Counted from the stretch's first letter, positions 34,869 through 43,634 are shown. The stretch: DNA of 64,000 bases from an uncultured Bacteroidota bacterium (GCA_902515395.1 CABXUL010000006.1:1-64000), one strand, 5' to 3'. Notes: a model not told the origin generated them from the letters alone. Numbers and translations: made by a program.

Positions 34869-36128
34869 ATGTTCAAAAAGGGACTGCTTAAACAATTATC
34901 TATATTACTGGTTGGCTCCAACCTGATTTTTGGACAAATAGTTGGAGAAATGAATAGCCCAGATTTTATAAAATCTATCATATTTAAATCTAAAAACAAA
35001 ACATATCAGCTGCCAATTGTAACTTTAGGAGAAACATTTGAAATTTCATTTGACGACCTTAACGCAGATGAACGAAATTATTATTACCGTATAAAGTATT
35101 TTAATTATGATTGGACTCCCTCGGGTCTTTTCCAAACTGAATTTATTAAGGGTTTTGATAACATACGAATCGAAAATTATCGGACCTCTTTCAATACCTT
35201 GCAGCCCTACACGCATTATAAATTAAAACTACCAAACGATAAAACTCAGTTTTTAATTAGCGGTAATTATATTTTAGAAATTTATAATGAGGAGGACATA
35301 ATGGTTTTTTCTAGAAGATTTTTAATGTACGAGGAGAAAGTAAATATTGGAGCAGCTATTTACCGGTCACGTGATCTTTCATTTTATAGTACTCATCAAA
35401 GTGTTCAGTTTTACATTAGTCCACAAAATGGAGAATTTCTTAGAGATCCAGAAAATCTTGTACACACAGTCATTCTTCAAAACGAACAATGGAATACAGC
35501 TGTTACTGGAATTAAACCACAATACTTCAATGGCAATCGGCTAGAGTATCGTTATGACGAACATACGCGATTTGAAGGTGGTAATGAATATTTATTTTTT
35601 GACACTAAAGACATACGAATAACTGGGTCCAATGTAGGGTCAGTCGAATTAAACAGACTCTATGAAAGCTATTTAAATACAAATTTTTTAAGGCGTGGAT
35701 ATCCTTACAGTTTTAATTCAGATATGAATGGGGATTTTTTTATAAGAACAGTTGAGGGAACTGAGGATGAATCTATTGAAGCTGACTACAGCTGGGTTCA
35801 TTTCAGTTTTTCCGCACCAAAATTTTTAGAGGGTCAGGAAGTTTACATATTTGGAAAATACAATAATTATAATCTCTCGAATGAGAATAAAATGTACTTT
35901 AATCCTAGTTTAGAAATTTATGAGGGGGTAATGCTTCTTAAACAAGGTATTTATAACTATAAATATGTTGTTAAAACAAGTGATAAATTATTGACTAATT
36001 CCCTTTGCGATTCGCATGCATCAACTGAAAATCGTTACTTAATTTTAGTTTATTACAATGAATTCGGAACCCGACACGATGCGCTAATTGGATTTGGAGA
36101 AACTTCCTCATTTGAGATACTTGATTAA
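34869..36128 (+). CDS. Type IX secretion system plug protein (DUF5103)
   Basis: A 419-residue exported protein with a signal peptide (LLKQLSILLVGSNLIFGQ). The N-terminal domain runs IVTLGETFEISFDDLNADER, NYYYRIKYFNYDWTPSGLFQ and EFIKGFDNIRIENYRTSFNT, diagnostic of DUF5103. This family includes the Plug protein that seals the lateral opening of the SprA translocon of the type IX secretion system in Flavobacterium. The C-terminal third (YNLSNENKMYFNPSLEIYEG, GIYNYKYVVKT) is a beta domain. It is monocistronic. Identification as the actual SprA plug versus a paralogue is inference. Confidence 0.85.
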   Translation: MFKKGLLKQLSILLVGSNLIFGQIVGEMNSPDFIKSIIFKSKNKTYQLPIVTLGETFEISFDDLNADERNYYYRIKYFNYDWTPSGLFQTEFIKGFDNIRIENYRTSFNTLQPYTHYKLKLPNDKTQFLISGNYILEIYNEEDIMVFSRRFLMYEEKVNIGAAIYRSRDLSFYSTHQSVQFYISPQNGEFLRDPENLVHTVILQNEQWNTAVTGIKPQYFNGNRLEYRYDEHTRFEGGNEYLFFDTKDIRITGSNVGSVELNRLYESYLNTNFLRRGYPYSFNSDMNGDFFIRTVEGTEDESIEADYSWVHFSFSAPKFLEGQEVYIFGKYNNYNLSNENKMYFNPSLEIYEGVMLLKQGIYNYKYVVKTSDKLLTNSLCDSHASTENRYLILVYYNEFGTRHDALIGFGETSSFEILD

Positions 36129-36329
36129 TTATTTTTAAAAAGTTTAAAACAAAAAAATTGTTTTTTGATTGAATTCAGAGGAAACTTAAGTGATTAACTA
36201 ATATTTCAATAATTGACCTGGGACATTAAAGTATAAATGTCAGCTTGTACTAGCAATTGGTTTTTTATTTGTTGCTTTTGCGATGTTTGACCACTTGTAA
36301 GAAAAAACTGAATGTTTAGACTCGCACTT

Positions 36330-36354
36330 TTAAACCAAAGGGGGGTTTAATTTT
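36330..36354 (+). terminator. Possible intrinsic terminator between the plug gene and rsmG
   Basis: TTAAACC (36330-36336) pairs with GGTTTAA (36344-36350) around a 7-nt loop, followed by TTTT. The stem is AT-rich and it sits 200 nt beyond the plug gene stop, right at the end of convergent rsmG, so it is a weak call. The rest of 36129-36357 shows no gene. Confidence 0.35.
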
Positions 36355-36357
36355 GTA

Positions 36358-36978
36358 TTAATTTATTGGTATGTATACAAGGTTTTTGGTTTCAAAAAAT
36401 GTTTCTTGAAAATAAGTGCTTAAACCAATTATTTGCTTTGATTTAAATTTTTTTAATTCTTCACTAAGATCACCACCCTTGAGACAGATGAAGCCATTTT
36501 TCCTCTCTTGTCGATGTTTTTTTGAAACATTATCACCCACCCAATCTACCAAGGTCTCCATTGGAGCAACAGCCCGACATACAACAAAATCTACAGTCAG
36601 GTTAATTTTTTCCATTCTTTCATTATGTGTATTAACATTTTTCAAATTTAATTCTTCTCTTATTACTTCTATTACATTAATTTTTTTACCAATACTATCG
36701 ACCAAATGAAAATTAACATTAGGAAAAAAAATGGACAGAGGAATTCCAGGAAACCCTCCCCCGGTTCCAACATCCATAACTCTACTACCTGATTTAAATT
36801 GGTAAAACTTTGCGATAGATAAAGAATGAAGGACGTGACGTAAATAAAAATAATTCATATCTTTTCTAGAAATCAAATTAATTTTAGAATTCCAATCAGC
36901 ATAGACACTATATAACGATTCCAGCTTTTGGAGTTGATGATTATTCAGGCTTGAAAAGTATTTAGCAATTAAATTCAT
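36358..36978 (-). CDS. rsmG: 16S rRNA (guanine(527)-N7)-methyltransferase RsmG
   Basis: A 206-residue SAM enzyme that methylates G527 of 16S rRNA in the streptomycin-sensitive region. Landmarks: YADWNSKINLISRKDMNYFY near the N-terminus, SRVMDVGTGGGFPGIPLSIF (motif I, residues 64-83), HLVDSIGKKINVIEVI and FVVCRAVAPMETLVDW. The length is typical (about 205-210). It stands alone, divergent from the desaturase. Confidence 0.95.
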   Translation of the reverse strand: MNLIAKYFSSLNNHQLQKLESLYSVYADWNSKINLISRKDMNYFYLRHVLHSLSIAKFYQFKSGSRVMDVGTGGGFPGIPLSIFFPNVNFHLVDSIGKKINVIEVIREELNLKNVNTHNERMEKINLTVDFVVCRAVAPMETLVDWVGDNVSKKHRQERKNGFICLKGGDLSEELKKFKSKQIIGLSTYFQETFFETKNLVYIPIN

Positions 36979-37048
36979 TTAAAAGATTTTGTTAAAACTA
37001 AAAAAATACCCTTAAAATTCAATATTTTTACCAAGCAACAAATTTATT

Positions 37049-38158
37049 ATGTCTAAAAAATTAATCCCTCGTTTTTCTCGCAAAGAGTCCCAAGAATTTT
37101 TCAAAACACTTAACAATAGGGTAAACCAATATTTTAAAGATCATAAAATACCTAAAACCGGAAATTGGCGTTTGTACTCCAAAACGGTGGTGATGTTTGC
37201 GCTTTTGATCGCACCTTATATACTGATACTTTCATTAAATGTTAGTGATTGGTTGAAACTGTTCTTATCTATAATCACTGGTATTGGAATGGCTGGAGTA
37301 GGAATGAATGTAATGCATGATGGGAATCACGGATCTTTCTCCAAACACAAATGGATCAATAAACTCATGGGGGGGAGTATTTACATACTTGCTGGAAATG
37401 TTTTCAATTGGAAGGTTCAACACAACCTTTTACATCACACCTATACCAATATTCACGGTCATGATGCAGACCTAGAAGCAGGTAAAATTTTACGTTTTTC
37501 AAAACATTCAAAATGGATGCCACATCATCAGTTTCAGCACCTTTATTCTGTGCTTCTTTACGGGTTGCTTACAATTAATTGGGCAATATTTGCTGACTTT
37601 TTCCAATTGATGGATTATCACAAAAGAAAACTTTCTTATGTAAATAGTAAAAGTCATAAAACGCAATGGGTTGGACTGATTATATCAAAAATCATCTATT
37701 TCTTAATATGGATCATATTACCAATATTTATTTTCAATATCCTTTGGTGGAAAGTGATTATTGGTTTTGTTGTAATGCATTACACTGCGGGTTTGATCTT
37801 AAGTTTGGTATTTCAATTGGCTCACGTTATTGGGGAGGCCGATATGCCATTACCCGATCGGAAAACTGGAACCCTAAAAAATTCGTGGGTCGTTCATCAA
37901 TTAAAAACTACTGTTAATTTTTCGACAAAAAATAGAATTGTAAACTGGTTCACGGGGGGCTTAAACCATCAAATTGAGCATCATATCTTTCCTCATATTA
38001 GCCATATTCACTACACCAAAATATCTGAAATTGTAAAAAAAACAGCTAGAGAATTCAATTTACCATACAATGAGTACAAGACAACCAGGAGTGCATTGTT
38101 ATCACATTTTAAATTTTTAAAAAAAATGGGGGTTAAACCCATTTGTATCGAACCATAA
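37049..38158 (+). CDS. Membrane fatty acid desaturase (acyl-CoA/lipid desaturase family)
   Basis: A 369-residue membrane di-iron desaturase. All three His boxes are present: HDGNHGS (HxxxH), HNLLHHTYTN (HxxxHH) and NHQIEHHIFPH (QxxHH). Hydrophobic pairs (VVMFALLIAPYILILSL, LFLSIITGIGMAGVGMNVM, and two more after residue 200) give four membrane passes. The third box with Gln in place of the first His is the pattern of front-end desaturases, but there is no cytochrome b5 domain. It introduces a double bond in acyl chains, probably for cold adaptation of membrane lipids. A class I aminotransferase follows after 12 nt. Confidence 0.9.
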   Translation: MSKKLIPRFSRKESQEFFKTLNNRVNQYFKDHKIPKTGNWRLYSKTVVMFALLIAPYILILSLNVSDWLKLFLSIITGIGMAGVGMNVMHDGNHGSFSKHKWINKLMGGSIYILAGNVFNWKVQHNLLHHTYTNIHGHDADLEAGKILRFSKHSKWMPHHQFQHLYSVLLYGLLTINWAIFADFFQLMDYHKRKLSYVNSKSHKTQWVGLIISKIIYFLIWIILPIFIFNILWWKVIIGFVVMHYTAGLILSLVFQLAHVIGEADMPLPDRKTGTLKNSWVVHQLKTTVNFSTKNRIVNWFTGGLNHQIEHHIFPHISHIHYTKISEIVKKTAREFNLPYNEYKTTRSALLSHFKFLKKMGVKPICIEP

Positions 38159-38170
38159 TTCAATTTTAAC

Positions 38171-39355
38171 ATGTTATCGAATAGAATTAATAGCTTACCT
38201 ACTTCGGCCACACTTGCTATGGCAGCAAAAGCAAGAGAACTGAAAAACCAGGGAATTAATATCATTGGGCTAAGTTTGGGGGAGCCGGACTTCAATACCC
38301 CTGAATTCATTAAAGAAGCAGCTATTCAGGCGGTAAAAGACAATTACAATTCTTACTCTCCAGTTGACGGTTATGCTGATCTTAAAGGTGCAATCTGTGA
38401 AAAGTTCAAAAGAGATAATGGGTTGTACTATCAACCGCAACAGGTAGTTGTATCAACAGGAGCAAAACAGTCCATCGCGAATGTATGTATGGTATTGCTC
38501 AATCCTGGAGATGAAGTTTTATTACCTGCTCCATATTGGGTCAGCTATTCTGCCATCGCAAGATTGGCAGAGTCAAAGTCTATAATAATCCCATCGTCAA
38601 TTGAAAATGACTTCAAAATAACTCCCGAACAATTGGAAGCAGCTATTACTCCTAAAACTAAACTTGTAATGTTAAACTCCCCCAATAACCCGAGTGGAAC
38701 AATTTATACAGAGGATGAATACCGCGCCTTGGGAGCGGTTTTAAAAAAGTATCCGAACATATATATATTATCGGATGAGATATATGAACATATAAACTAT
38801 GGCATACCCCACTTTAGTATAGCTGCTATTTCAGATTTATATGACCGAACAATTACTGTTAATGGTGTTGCAAAGGCGTTCGCCATGACCGGATGGCGCA
38901 TTGGTTACATTGGTGCTCCTGAATGGATTGCCAAAGCTTGTAACAAGATACAAGGACAGGTTACTTCTGGTGCCAATTGTATCGCCCAACGAGCAACTAT
39001 TGCTGCTGTTTCGGCCCCTACTAGTAAAATTCAATATATGGTGGATGAATTCAAATACCGTAGAGATTTAATATTAAAGTTACTTTCTGAAATTCCTGGA
39101 TTTAAAATAAATCAGCCCCAAGGTGCATTTTACGTCTTCCCAGATATATCCTCATATTTTGGAAAAAGAATTAATGGGAATAAAATTGAAAATGCTAATG
39201 ATTTTGCATTATTTCTACTTGAGAAAGCACACGTGGCAACAGTTACAGGGGAAGCATTTGGAAACCCAAACTGCATAAGAATTTCATATGCAGCATCTGA
39301 AGATGATATTAAGTTGGCAGTTAAAAGGATAAAAAAAGTATTGAGCTCAAAATAA
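38171..39355 (+). CDS. Class I aminotransferase, aspartate aminotransferase-like
   Basis: A 394-residue PLP enzyme of the Ib aspartate aminotransferase group (AspB, also prephenate aminotransferase in some bacteria). Conserved: IIGLSLGEPDFNTPEFIKEA, YNSYSPVDGYADLK, LNSPNNPSGTIYTEDEY, YILSDEIYEHI, VNGVAKAFAMTGWRIGYIGA (Schiff-base Lys in the VAKAFAMTG segment) and SYAASEDDI near the end. It lies close to, but divergent from the 3' end of, the aromatic operon, so aspartate or aromatic transamination are both plausible. The gap to the desaturase is 12 nt. Confidence 0.93.
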   Translation: MLSNRINSLPTSATLAMAAKARELKNQGINIIGLSLGEPDFNTPEFIKEAAIQAVKDNYNSYSPVDGYADLKGAICEKFKRDNGLYYQPQQVVVSTGAKQSIANVCMVLLNPGDEVLLPAPYWVSYSAIARLAESKSIIIPSSIENDFKITPEQLEAAITPKTKLVMLNSPNNPSGTIYTEDEYRALGAVLKKYPNIYILSDEIYEHINYGIPHFSIAAISDLYDRTITVNGVAKAFAMTGWRIGYIGAPEWIAKACNKIQGQVTSGANCIAQRATIAAVSAPTSKIQYMVDEFKYRRDLILKLLSEIPGFKINQPQGAFYVFPDISSYFGKRINGNKIENANDFALFLLEKAHVATVTGEAFGNPNCIRISYAASEDDIKLAVKRIKKVLSSK

Positions 39356-39381
39356 AATTTCCTGATAGGGTACTTTTTTGT

Positions 39382-40464
39382 TTATCCGTTTATTACCTTC
39401 TGTTGATGATTTATTGACTCTTGATGAATAGATTTAAATACTCGACTTATAAAATCCTCACTTAATCCTCTTTGTTCACCCTCAATTATCATTGTCTTTA
39501 ATATCTCACTCCAACGTTTATTTTGTAAAACTGCGACATTATTATCTTTTTTAATTTTACCAATAGAGGCCGCTATTTTCATACGTTTACCCAAAGCATC
39601 TAAAAGCACTTGATCAGTAACATCAATTTGTTCACGGTAAGTTTCTAGCTGTGTCTGGTAACCTGCCTCATCAGTAGTCTTTTTACGAATTTTCAAAGAT
39701 TTCATTATCTCAATAAGACGCCTTGGGGTTACCTGTTGTTTAGCATCACTCCAAGCATTATCTGGATCCCAGTGTGTTTCAATCATTAAACCGTCAAAGT
39801 TCAGGTCTAAAGCCCTTTGACTCAGGTCAAAAATCAAATCCCTACGTCCTGCGATATGAGAAGGATCACAGATCAATGGAATATCAGGAAACTTATTTTG
39901 AAATTCCACTGCTATTTGCCATTCGGGATTATTACGATATTTGGATTTATCATAGGTTGAAAATCCTCTGTGTATAACTCCTAAATTTTTGATATCTGCA
40001 GTATACAATCTTTCCAGACCACCCATCCATAATGCTAAATCAGGGTTAACAGGATTTTTAACCAATACAATTTTATCTGTTCCGCAAAGTGCATCCGCGA
40101 TTTCCTGAATTATAAAAGGACTAACAGTCGTTCGAGCACCAATCCAAAGAATATCTATGTCCGCCTCCAAGGCTAATTTGACATGGTCTTTATTGGCAAC
40201 CTCAGTAGTAGTCATTAAACCAGTTTCTTCTTTCACTTTTTTAAGCCAGTCTAAACCGATTGCACCAACACCTTCAAACATTCCCGGACGGGTTCTAGGT
40301 TTCCATATCCCAGCACGATATACCGTTACATCGGTGTCCTTTAATTCATGTGCAATTTTTAAAACCTGCTCCTCCGTTTCCGCGCTACAAGGGCCAGCTA
40401 TAACAAGGGGATGACCTAATCCAAAGTTATCCAGCCAAGTTCTCATTTCTTTACTGTTTTCCAT
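39382..40464 (-). CDS. Bifunctional DAHP synthase / chorismate mutase
   Basis: A 360-residue fusion for the first and branch steps of aromatic synthesis. Residues 1 to about 255 are a type I-beta DAHP synthase (HPLVIAGPCSAETEEQ, YRAGIWKPRTRPGMFEGVGA, WIGARTTVSPFIIQEI, LVKNPVNPDLALW, LICDPSHIAGRR). Residues ~265-360 are an AroQ chorismate mutase (ETYREQIDVTDQVLLDALGK, IAASIGKIKKDNNVAVLQNK). This fusion is usual in Bacteroidota; the mutase can make the synthase sensitive to prephenate. It is the last gene of the attenuator-controlled operon, 5 nt after tyrA. Confidence 0.96.
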   Translation of the reverse strand: MENSKEMRTWLDNFGLGHPLVIAGPCSAETEEQVLKIAHELKDTDVTVYRAGIWKPRTRPGMFEGVGAIGLDWLKKVKEETGLMTTTEVANKDHVKLALEADIDILWIGARTTVSPFIIQEIADALCGTDKIVLVKNPVNPDLALWMGGLERLYTADIKNLGVIHRGFSTYDKSKYRNNPEWQIAVEFQNKFPDIPLICDPSHIAGRRDLIFDLSQRALDLNFDGLMIETHWDPDNAWSDAKQQVTPRRLIEIMKSLKIRKKTTDEAGYQTQLETYREQIDVTDQVLLDALGKRMKIAASIGKIKKDNNVAVLQNKRWSEILKTMIIEGEQRGLSEDFISRVFKSIHQESINHQQKVING

Positions 40465-40469
40465 TTTTA

Positions 40470-41336
40470 TTAATTGTTTTTTGTGGTTTTGGCAATGCCG
40501 TCTAAAATCTGATCAATACTATTAATAATTTTAATTTTATCGTACAATTCATCGTACTTTTCGTTATCAAGAAGTGATTTAAAATTATTTAGGTTGTTTA
40601 TATATTCTTTAAGTGTTTCACTAATGTTATCTTTATTCTGTTCAAAAATTGGGATCCACATGCTTGGGGAACTTTTTGCAAGGCGAACAGAAGAAGCAAA
40701 CCCACTGCCTGCCATATCGAATATAGTGGCTTGGTCTTTTTCTTTTTCCATTACAGTTTGCCCCAACATATATGAACTAATATGAGATAAGTGAGAAACA
40801 TATGCAATGTGCTGATCGTGCGCAACTGGATCCATTTCCCTTAAATTCATGCCAATTTTTTTAAACCAGTCTTGTGCCCATTCTAATAAATCTGGACGAG
40901 TTTTTTGTGTTTCACAGAGAATTTGAATTTTATTAAAAAATAAATCAGGCAAGGCAGCTTCTGGTCCAGAGTATTCTGTTCCTGCAATTGGATGAGTTGC
41001 GAGAAATTGACCCCTTTTGGAATGAAGGGCTACAGCTTGACATATAGGATATTTTGTAGAGCCAAAATCGATCACTAAACCGTTGTCATTGACTTCATCA
41101 AGTAAATCGATCAATTGATTCATCGCAATATCTACTGGGACAGTCAACAAAATTATATCCATAGATTTTATGTCATTTTTTTGTAATTCAAAATCTATTA
41201 ATCCCATTTTCAAGGACTTTTTAAGGTTGGCCTCGCTTTTATTACTCCCATAAATTTCAGAATCAGGGATATGTTTACGTGCAGATAAAGCAAGTGATCC
41301 TCCAATTAATCCAACACCAATGATACCTATTTTCAT
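40470..41336 (-). CDS. tyrA: Prephenate dehydrogenase
   Basis: A 288-residue NAD(P)-dependent enzyme producing 4-hydroxyphenylpyruvate for tyrosine. The Rossmann motif is IGIIGVGLIGGSLALSARKH at the N-terminus. Further features are DIILLTVPVDIAMNQL, VIDFGSTKYPI, GQFLATHPIAGTEYSGPEAA and HDQHIAYVSHLSHISSYML, the catalytic region with His. No ACT domain is fused, so feedback control may be through transcription of the operon. It overlaps the upstream aminotransferase by 4 nt. Confidence 0.94.
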   Translation of the reverse strand: MKIGIIGVGLIGGSLALSARKHIPDSEIYGSNKSEANLKKSLKMGLIDFELQKNDIKSMDIILLTVPVDIAMNQLIDLLDEVNDNGLVIDFGSTKYPICQAVALHSKRGQFLATHPIAGTEYSGPEAALPDLFFNKIQILCETQKTRPDLLEWAQDWFKKIGMNLREMDPVAHDQHIAYVSHLSHISSYMLGQTVMEKEKDQATIFDMAGSGFASSVRLAKSSPSMWIPIFEQNKDNISETLKEYINNLNNFKSLLDNEKYDELYDKIKIINSIDQILDGIAKTTKNN

Positions 41337-42481
41337 TTTTTTGTTATTCGTTTAATAGCTTTATTAATTTGGTCTTCTTTTACACATAGTGAAAAACGGA
41401 CATAGCCTTCACCAAGACTGCCAAAGATACTTCCCGGTGTAATAAATAGATTGTATTTTTGTAAAATTTCCTCAATTACTTCAACCGAACTTTTATTAGT
41501 GTCTTTAAGTTTAGCCCAAACAAATAGCCCACTACTTTGAAGATCAAATTCTGTATTTAAAAGTGCCGCTAATTTAAAAATCAACTTTCTTCTTTTGGTG
41601 TAAGTATCATTCAATTGTTTAAACCAGATTTCATTAACATCTAGCGCAGCAATTGCCCCCTTTTGGATTCCTAAAAACATTCCAGAATCCATATTACTTT
41701 TAACCTTCAACAGTGCTTTAATATTTTCTTTATTACCTAAAACCATTCCTACCCGCCAACCAGCCATATTAAAAGATTTACTTAAAGAATTCAATTCCAT
41801 ACCTACCTCCATTGCCCCTGGCACCGAAAGCATGCTATGGGGGCGATCAGTAAGAATAAAACTGTAGGGATTGTCATTTACCAAAAGGATCTCTCTCTCT
41901 CTAACCCAATCAATTAATTTTCTAAATGTTTCTTGTTTAGCATTGGCTCCAGTTGGCATGTTAGGATAATTGACCCACATTATTTTAACACCATTCAAGT
42001 CCATTTGATTTAATGCCTCTAGGTCAGGTTGCCAATCATTTTCAGGACTAAGATTATAAAAAACAGGGGTGGCTTGCAAAAGTCTAGTTACTGATTGGTA
42101 AGTTGGATAACCAGGATTTGGAATCAACACCTTATCTCCAGGATTTAAAAAAGCCATTGAAATATGCATTATACCCTCTTTTGATCCCAAAAGGGGTAAA
42201 ATTTCACTATCGGGATTTGCGTTAACATGATAATGCCTTAGGTAAAATTTGGCAATTGCAATTCTTAGCTCAGGAATTCCCTGATAACTTTGGTACTGAT
42301 GAACTTTGGGATTGCTAAAACTTTCTTTTAACGCCTTGACTACGTCAGGGTGAGCAGGTAAATCAGGACTTCCAATACCCATATTTATTATCGGTTTACC
42401 TTTGGCAATCATAGCAGAAACCTCTCTCAATTTCTTAGAGAAGTAATATTCTTTAACTGTATCTAATCTTTTTGCAATCAT
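41333..42481 (-). CDS. Class I aminotransferase of the aromatic operon
   Basis: A 382-residue PLP aminotransferase. Motifs: PIINMGIGSPDLPAHPDVVK, YPGYPTYQ-type loop (PNPGYPTYQSVTRLL), MWVNYPNMPTGANAKQETF, LLVNDNPYSFIL and MELNSLSKSFNMAGWRVGMV (Lys in SLSKSF). It lies between pheA and tyrA with 4-nt overlaps at both ends, so it very likely transaminates phenylpyruvate and 4-hydroxyphenylpyruvate, or prephenate. This assignment rests on context; the fold family also includes LL-DAP and methionine aminotransferases. Confidence 0.9.
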   Translation of the reverse strand: MIAKRLDTVKEYYFSKKLREVSAMIAKGKPIINMGIGSPDLPAHPDVVKALKESFSNPKVHQYQSYQGIPELRIAIAKFYLRHYHVNANPDSEILPLLGSKEGIMHISMAFLNPGDKVLIPNPGYPTYQSVTRLLQATPVFYNLSPENDWQPDLEALNQMDLNGVKIMWVNYPNMPTGANAKQETFRKLIDWVREREILLVNDNPYSFILTDRPHSMLSVPGAMEVGMELNSLSKSFNMAGWRVGMVLGNKENIKALLKVKSNMDSGMFLGIQKGAIAALDVNEIWFKQLNDTYTKRRKLIFKLAALLNTEFDLQSSGLFVWAKLKDTNKSSVEVIEEILQKYNLFITPGSIFGSLGEGYVRFSLCVKEDQINKAIKRITKK

Positions 42482-43302
42482 GATTTATCAGATTTATATT
42501 CACCTAACACTTTAAAGGAGGTAGCCATTATTTTCAATAACGATTTCGCTTTAAAATAATCCGTTGACTCATCAAAAGTAACATCTACAAAAAATGCATA
42601 CTTACCAGGCGTTTTGATCACAGGTAAAGATTGTATTTTGGTCAAATTTAGATTGCAATCACTCACGACATTTAGTGCCGTGGCTAAACTACCACGTTTA
42701 TGGTCTAACACAAATTTCCAAGCAGCCTTGTTTATATTATCTTGTCGTTCAGGGATTGTCTTTTGAACTATTACAAAACGTGTAACATTATTTTTTATCG
42801 TCTGAATAGATTCACTTATAATACTTAATCCATAAATATCAGCAGCCCAAATGCCTGCTATAGCTCCACGACTCTTAATATTTTTTTCACTTATTTTCAT
42901 GGCCTCTTCTGCAGTATCATGACTTTCAACCAACTTGATGTAGGGATAATCCTGGAAAAAATTTTTACACTGTAATATAGCCATAGGGTGAGAATGTACT
43001 TCTTCGATATCAGTTATGGATTGCCCTGGAAGAGCCATCAAATTATGCTGTATACGGAGATAAAACTCACCTACAATGACTAATTCGTATTGGTCTAGCA
43101 ATGCATAGTTAGGCAATATAGATCCTGCAATTGAGTTTTCAATCGCCATGACTGCCTGATCACAATCACCCGCTAAAACAGCTTGTGATAAATCATCAAA
43201 GGTACTGCACTCGACAAGAGATAGGTTACCATCATAATATTCACTTACCACCTGATGATGGAAAGACCCTTTAATACCCTGTATGGCTATTTTTCTTGTC
43301 AT
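42478..43302 (-). CDS. pheA: Prephenate dehydratase
   Basis: A 274-residue enzyme producing phenylpyruvate. The N-terminal catalytic part has IAIQGIKGSFHHQVVSEYYD, DQAVMAIENSIAGSILPNYA and ESHDTAEEAMKIS, followed by ESIQTIKNNVTRFVIVQ with the TRF motif. The C-terminal ACT domain (about 195-270) reads GSLATALNVVSDCNLNLTKI then QSLPVIKTPGKYAFFVDV; the usual ESRP Phe-binding motif is QSLP, which may alter feedback. First structural gene of the operon; its ATG lies 7 nt after the T-tract of the attenuator terminator. Confidence 0.95.
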   Translation of the reverse strand: MTRKIAIQGIKGSFHHQVVSEYYDGNLSLVECSTFDDLSQAVLAGDCDQAVMAIENSIAGSILPNYALLDQYELVIVGEFYLRIQHNLMALPGQSITDIEEVHSHPMAILQCKNFFQDYPYIKLVESHDTAEEAMKISEKNIKSRGAIAGIWAADIYGLSIISESIQTIKNNVTRFVIVQKTIPERQDNINKAAWKFVLDHKRGSLATALNVVSDCNLNLTKIQSLPVIKTPGKYAFFVDVTFDESTDYFKAKSLLKIMATSFKVLGEYKSDKS

Positions 43303-43308
43303 ATCCTC

Positions 43309-43341
43309 AAAAAAAAAGTCCCGATAAATCAGGACTTTTTT
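43309..43341 (-). terminator. Attenuator terminator of the pheA operon
   Basis: On the minus strand GTCCTGAT (43335-43328) pairs with ATCGGGAC (43325-43318) with one G-U pair, flanked by an A-run before and nine Ts (43317-43309) after, an ideal intrinsic terminator. It lies between the leader peptide stop and the pheA start. The 5' arm can instead pair with GTTGGGGCTTT (43376-43366) over 11 contiguous pairs including four G-U, giving the antiterminator. Confidence 0.88.
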
Positions 43342-43361
43342 TCTTAACTATATTTAGAATA

Positions 43362-43430
43362 TTACAAAGCCCCAACTGCTTCTGAATAGAAGTAGAAAAA
43401 GAAAGTGTAATATGTATTATTGTAAATCAT
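43362..43430 (-). CDS. Tyr/Phe-rich leader peptide of the pheA operon
   Basis: A 22-codon ORF, ATG at 43430-43428 and TAA at 43364-43362. Between residues 3 and 15 nine of thirteen residues are Tyr (3, 7, 8, 13, 15) or Phe (10, 11, 12, 14): MIYNNTYYTFFFYFYS, then EAVGAL. It lies 10 nt downstream of the predicted transcription start and just ahead of the attenuator terminator. The last codons (GTT GGG GCT TTG) double as the antiterminator strand, so a ribosome finishing the peptide blocks antitermination, while stalling at Tyr/Phe codons frees it. This is a classical attenuator leader peptide; it is too short for gene callers. Confidence 0.88.
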   Translation of the reverse strand: MIYNNTYYTFFFYFYSEAVGAL

Positions 43431-43444
43431 TTTAAATATCTCGA

Positions 43445-43475
43445 CAAAAGTAAGATAGGTTTTCACAAAAACAAA
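43445..43475 (-). promoter_or_regulatory. Promoter of the pheA leader and operon
   Basis: TTTG (43475-43472) and TACTTTTG (43452-43445) on the minus strand with a 19-nt spacer fully match the flavobacterial promoter. Transcription would begin near 43440, 10 nt before the leader peptide ATG. Confidence 0.7.
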
Positions 43476-43634
43476 TGATTTTATAAATTTTTTATAATCT
43501 AAAATTTTTTTAATCAGTTAAATAAATTTCTTTTCCAAAACTCTATACTTTAGCTTTTATTATTCCCCTTGGATTATCTAATTTTAATTAATTTCTTAAT
43601 AAAATTTAAATTAGTTTAATTCTACATAAAAATT

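Noticed and set aside
36237-36290. A 17-codon ORF rich in Cys (four), Phe and Trp followed by a hairpin at 36330-36350, resembling a Cys leader peptide and attenuator
   Set aside because: No plus-strand gene follows within 690 nt, rsmG lies convergent directly after it, and no TAnnTTTG box stands in front. Likely chance.
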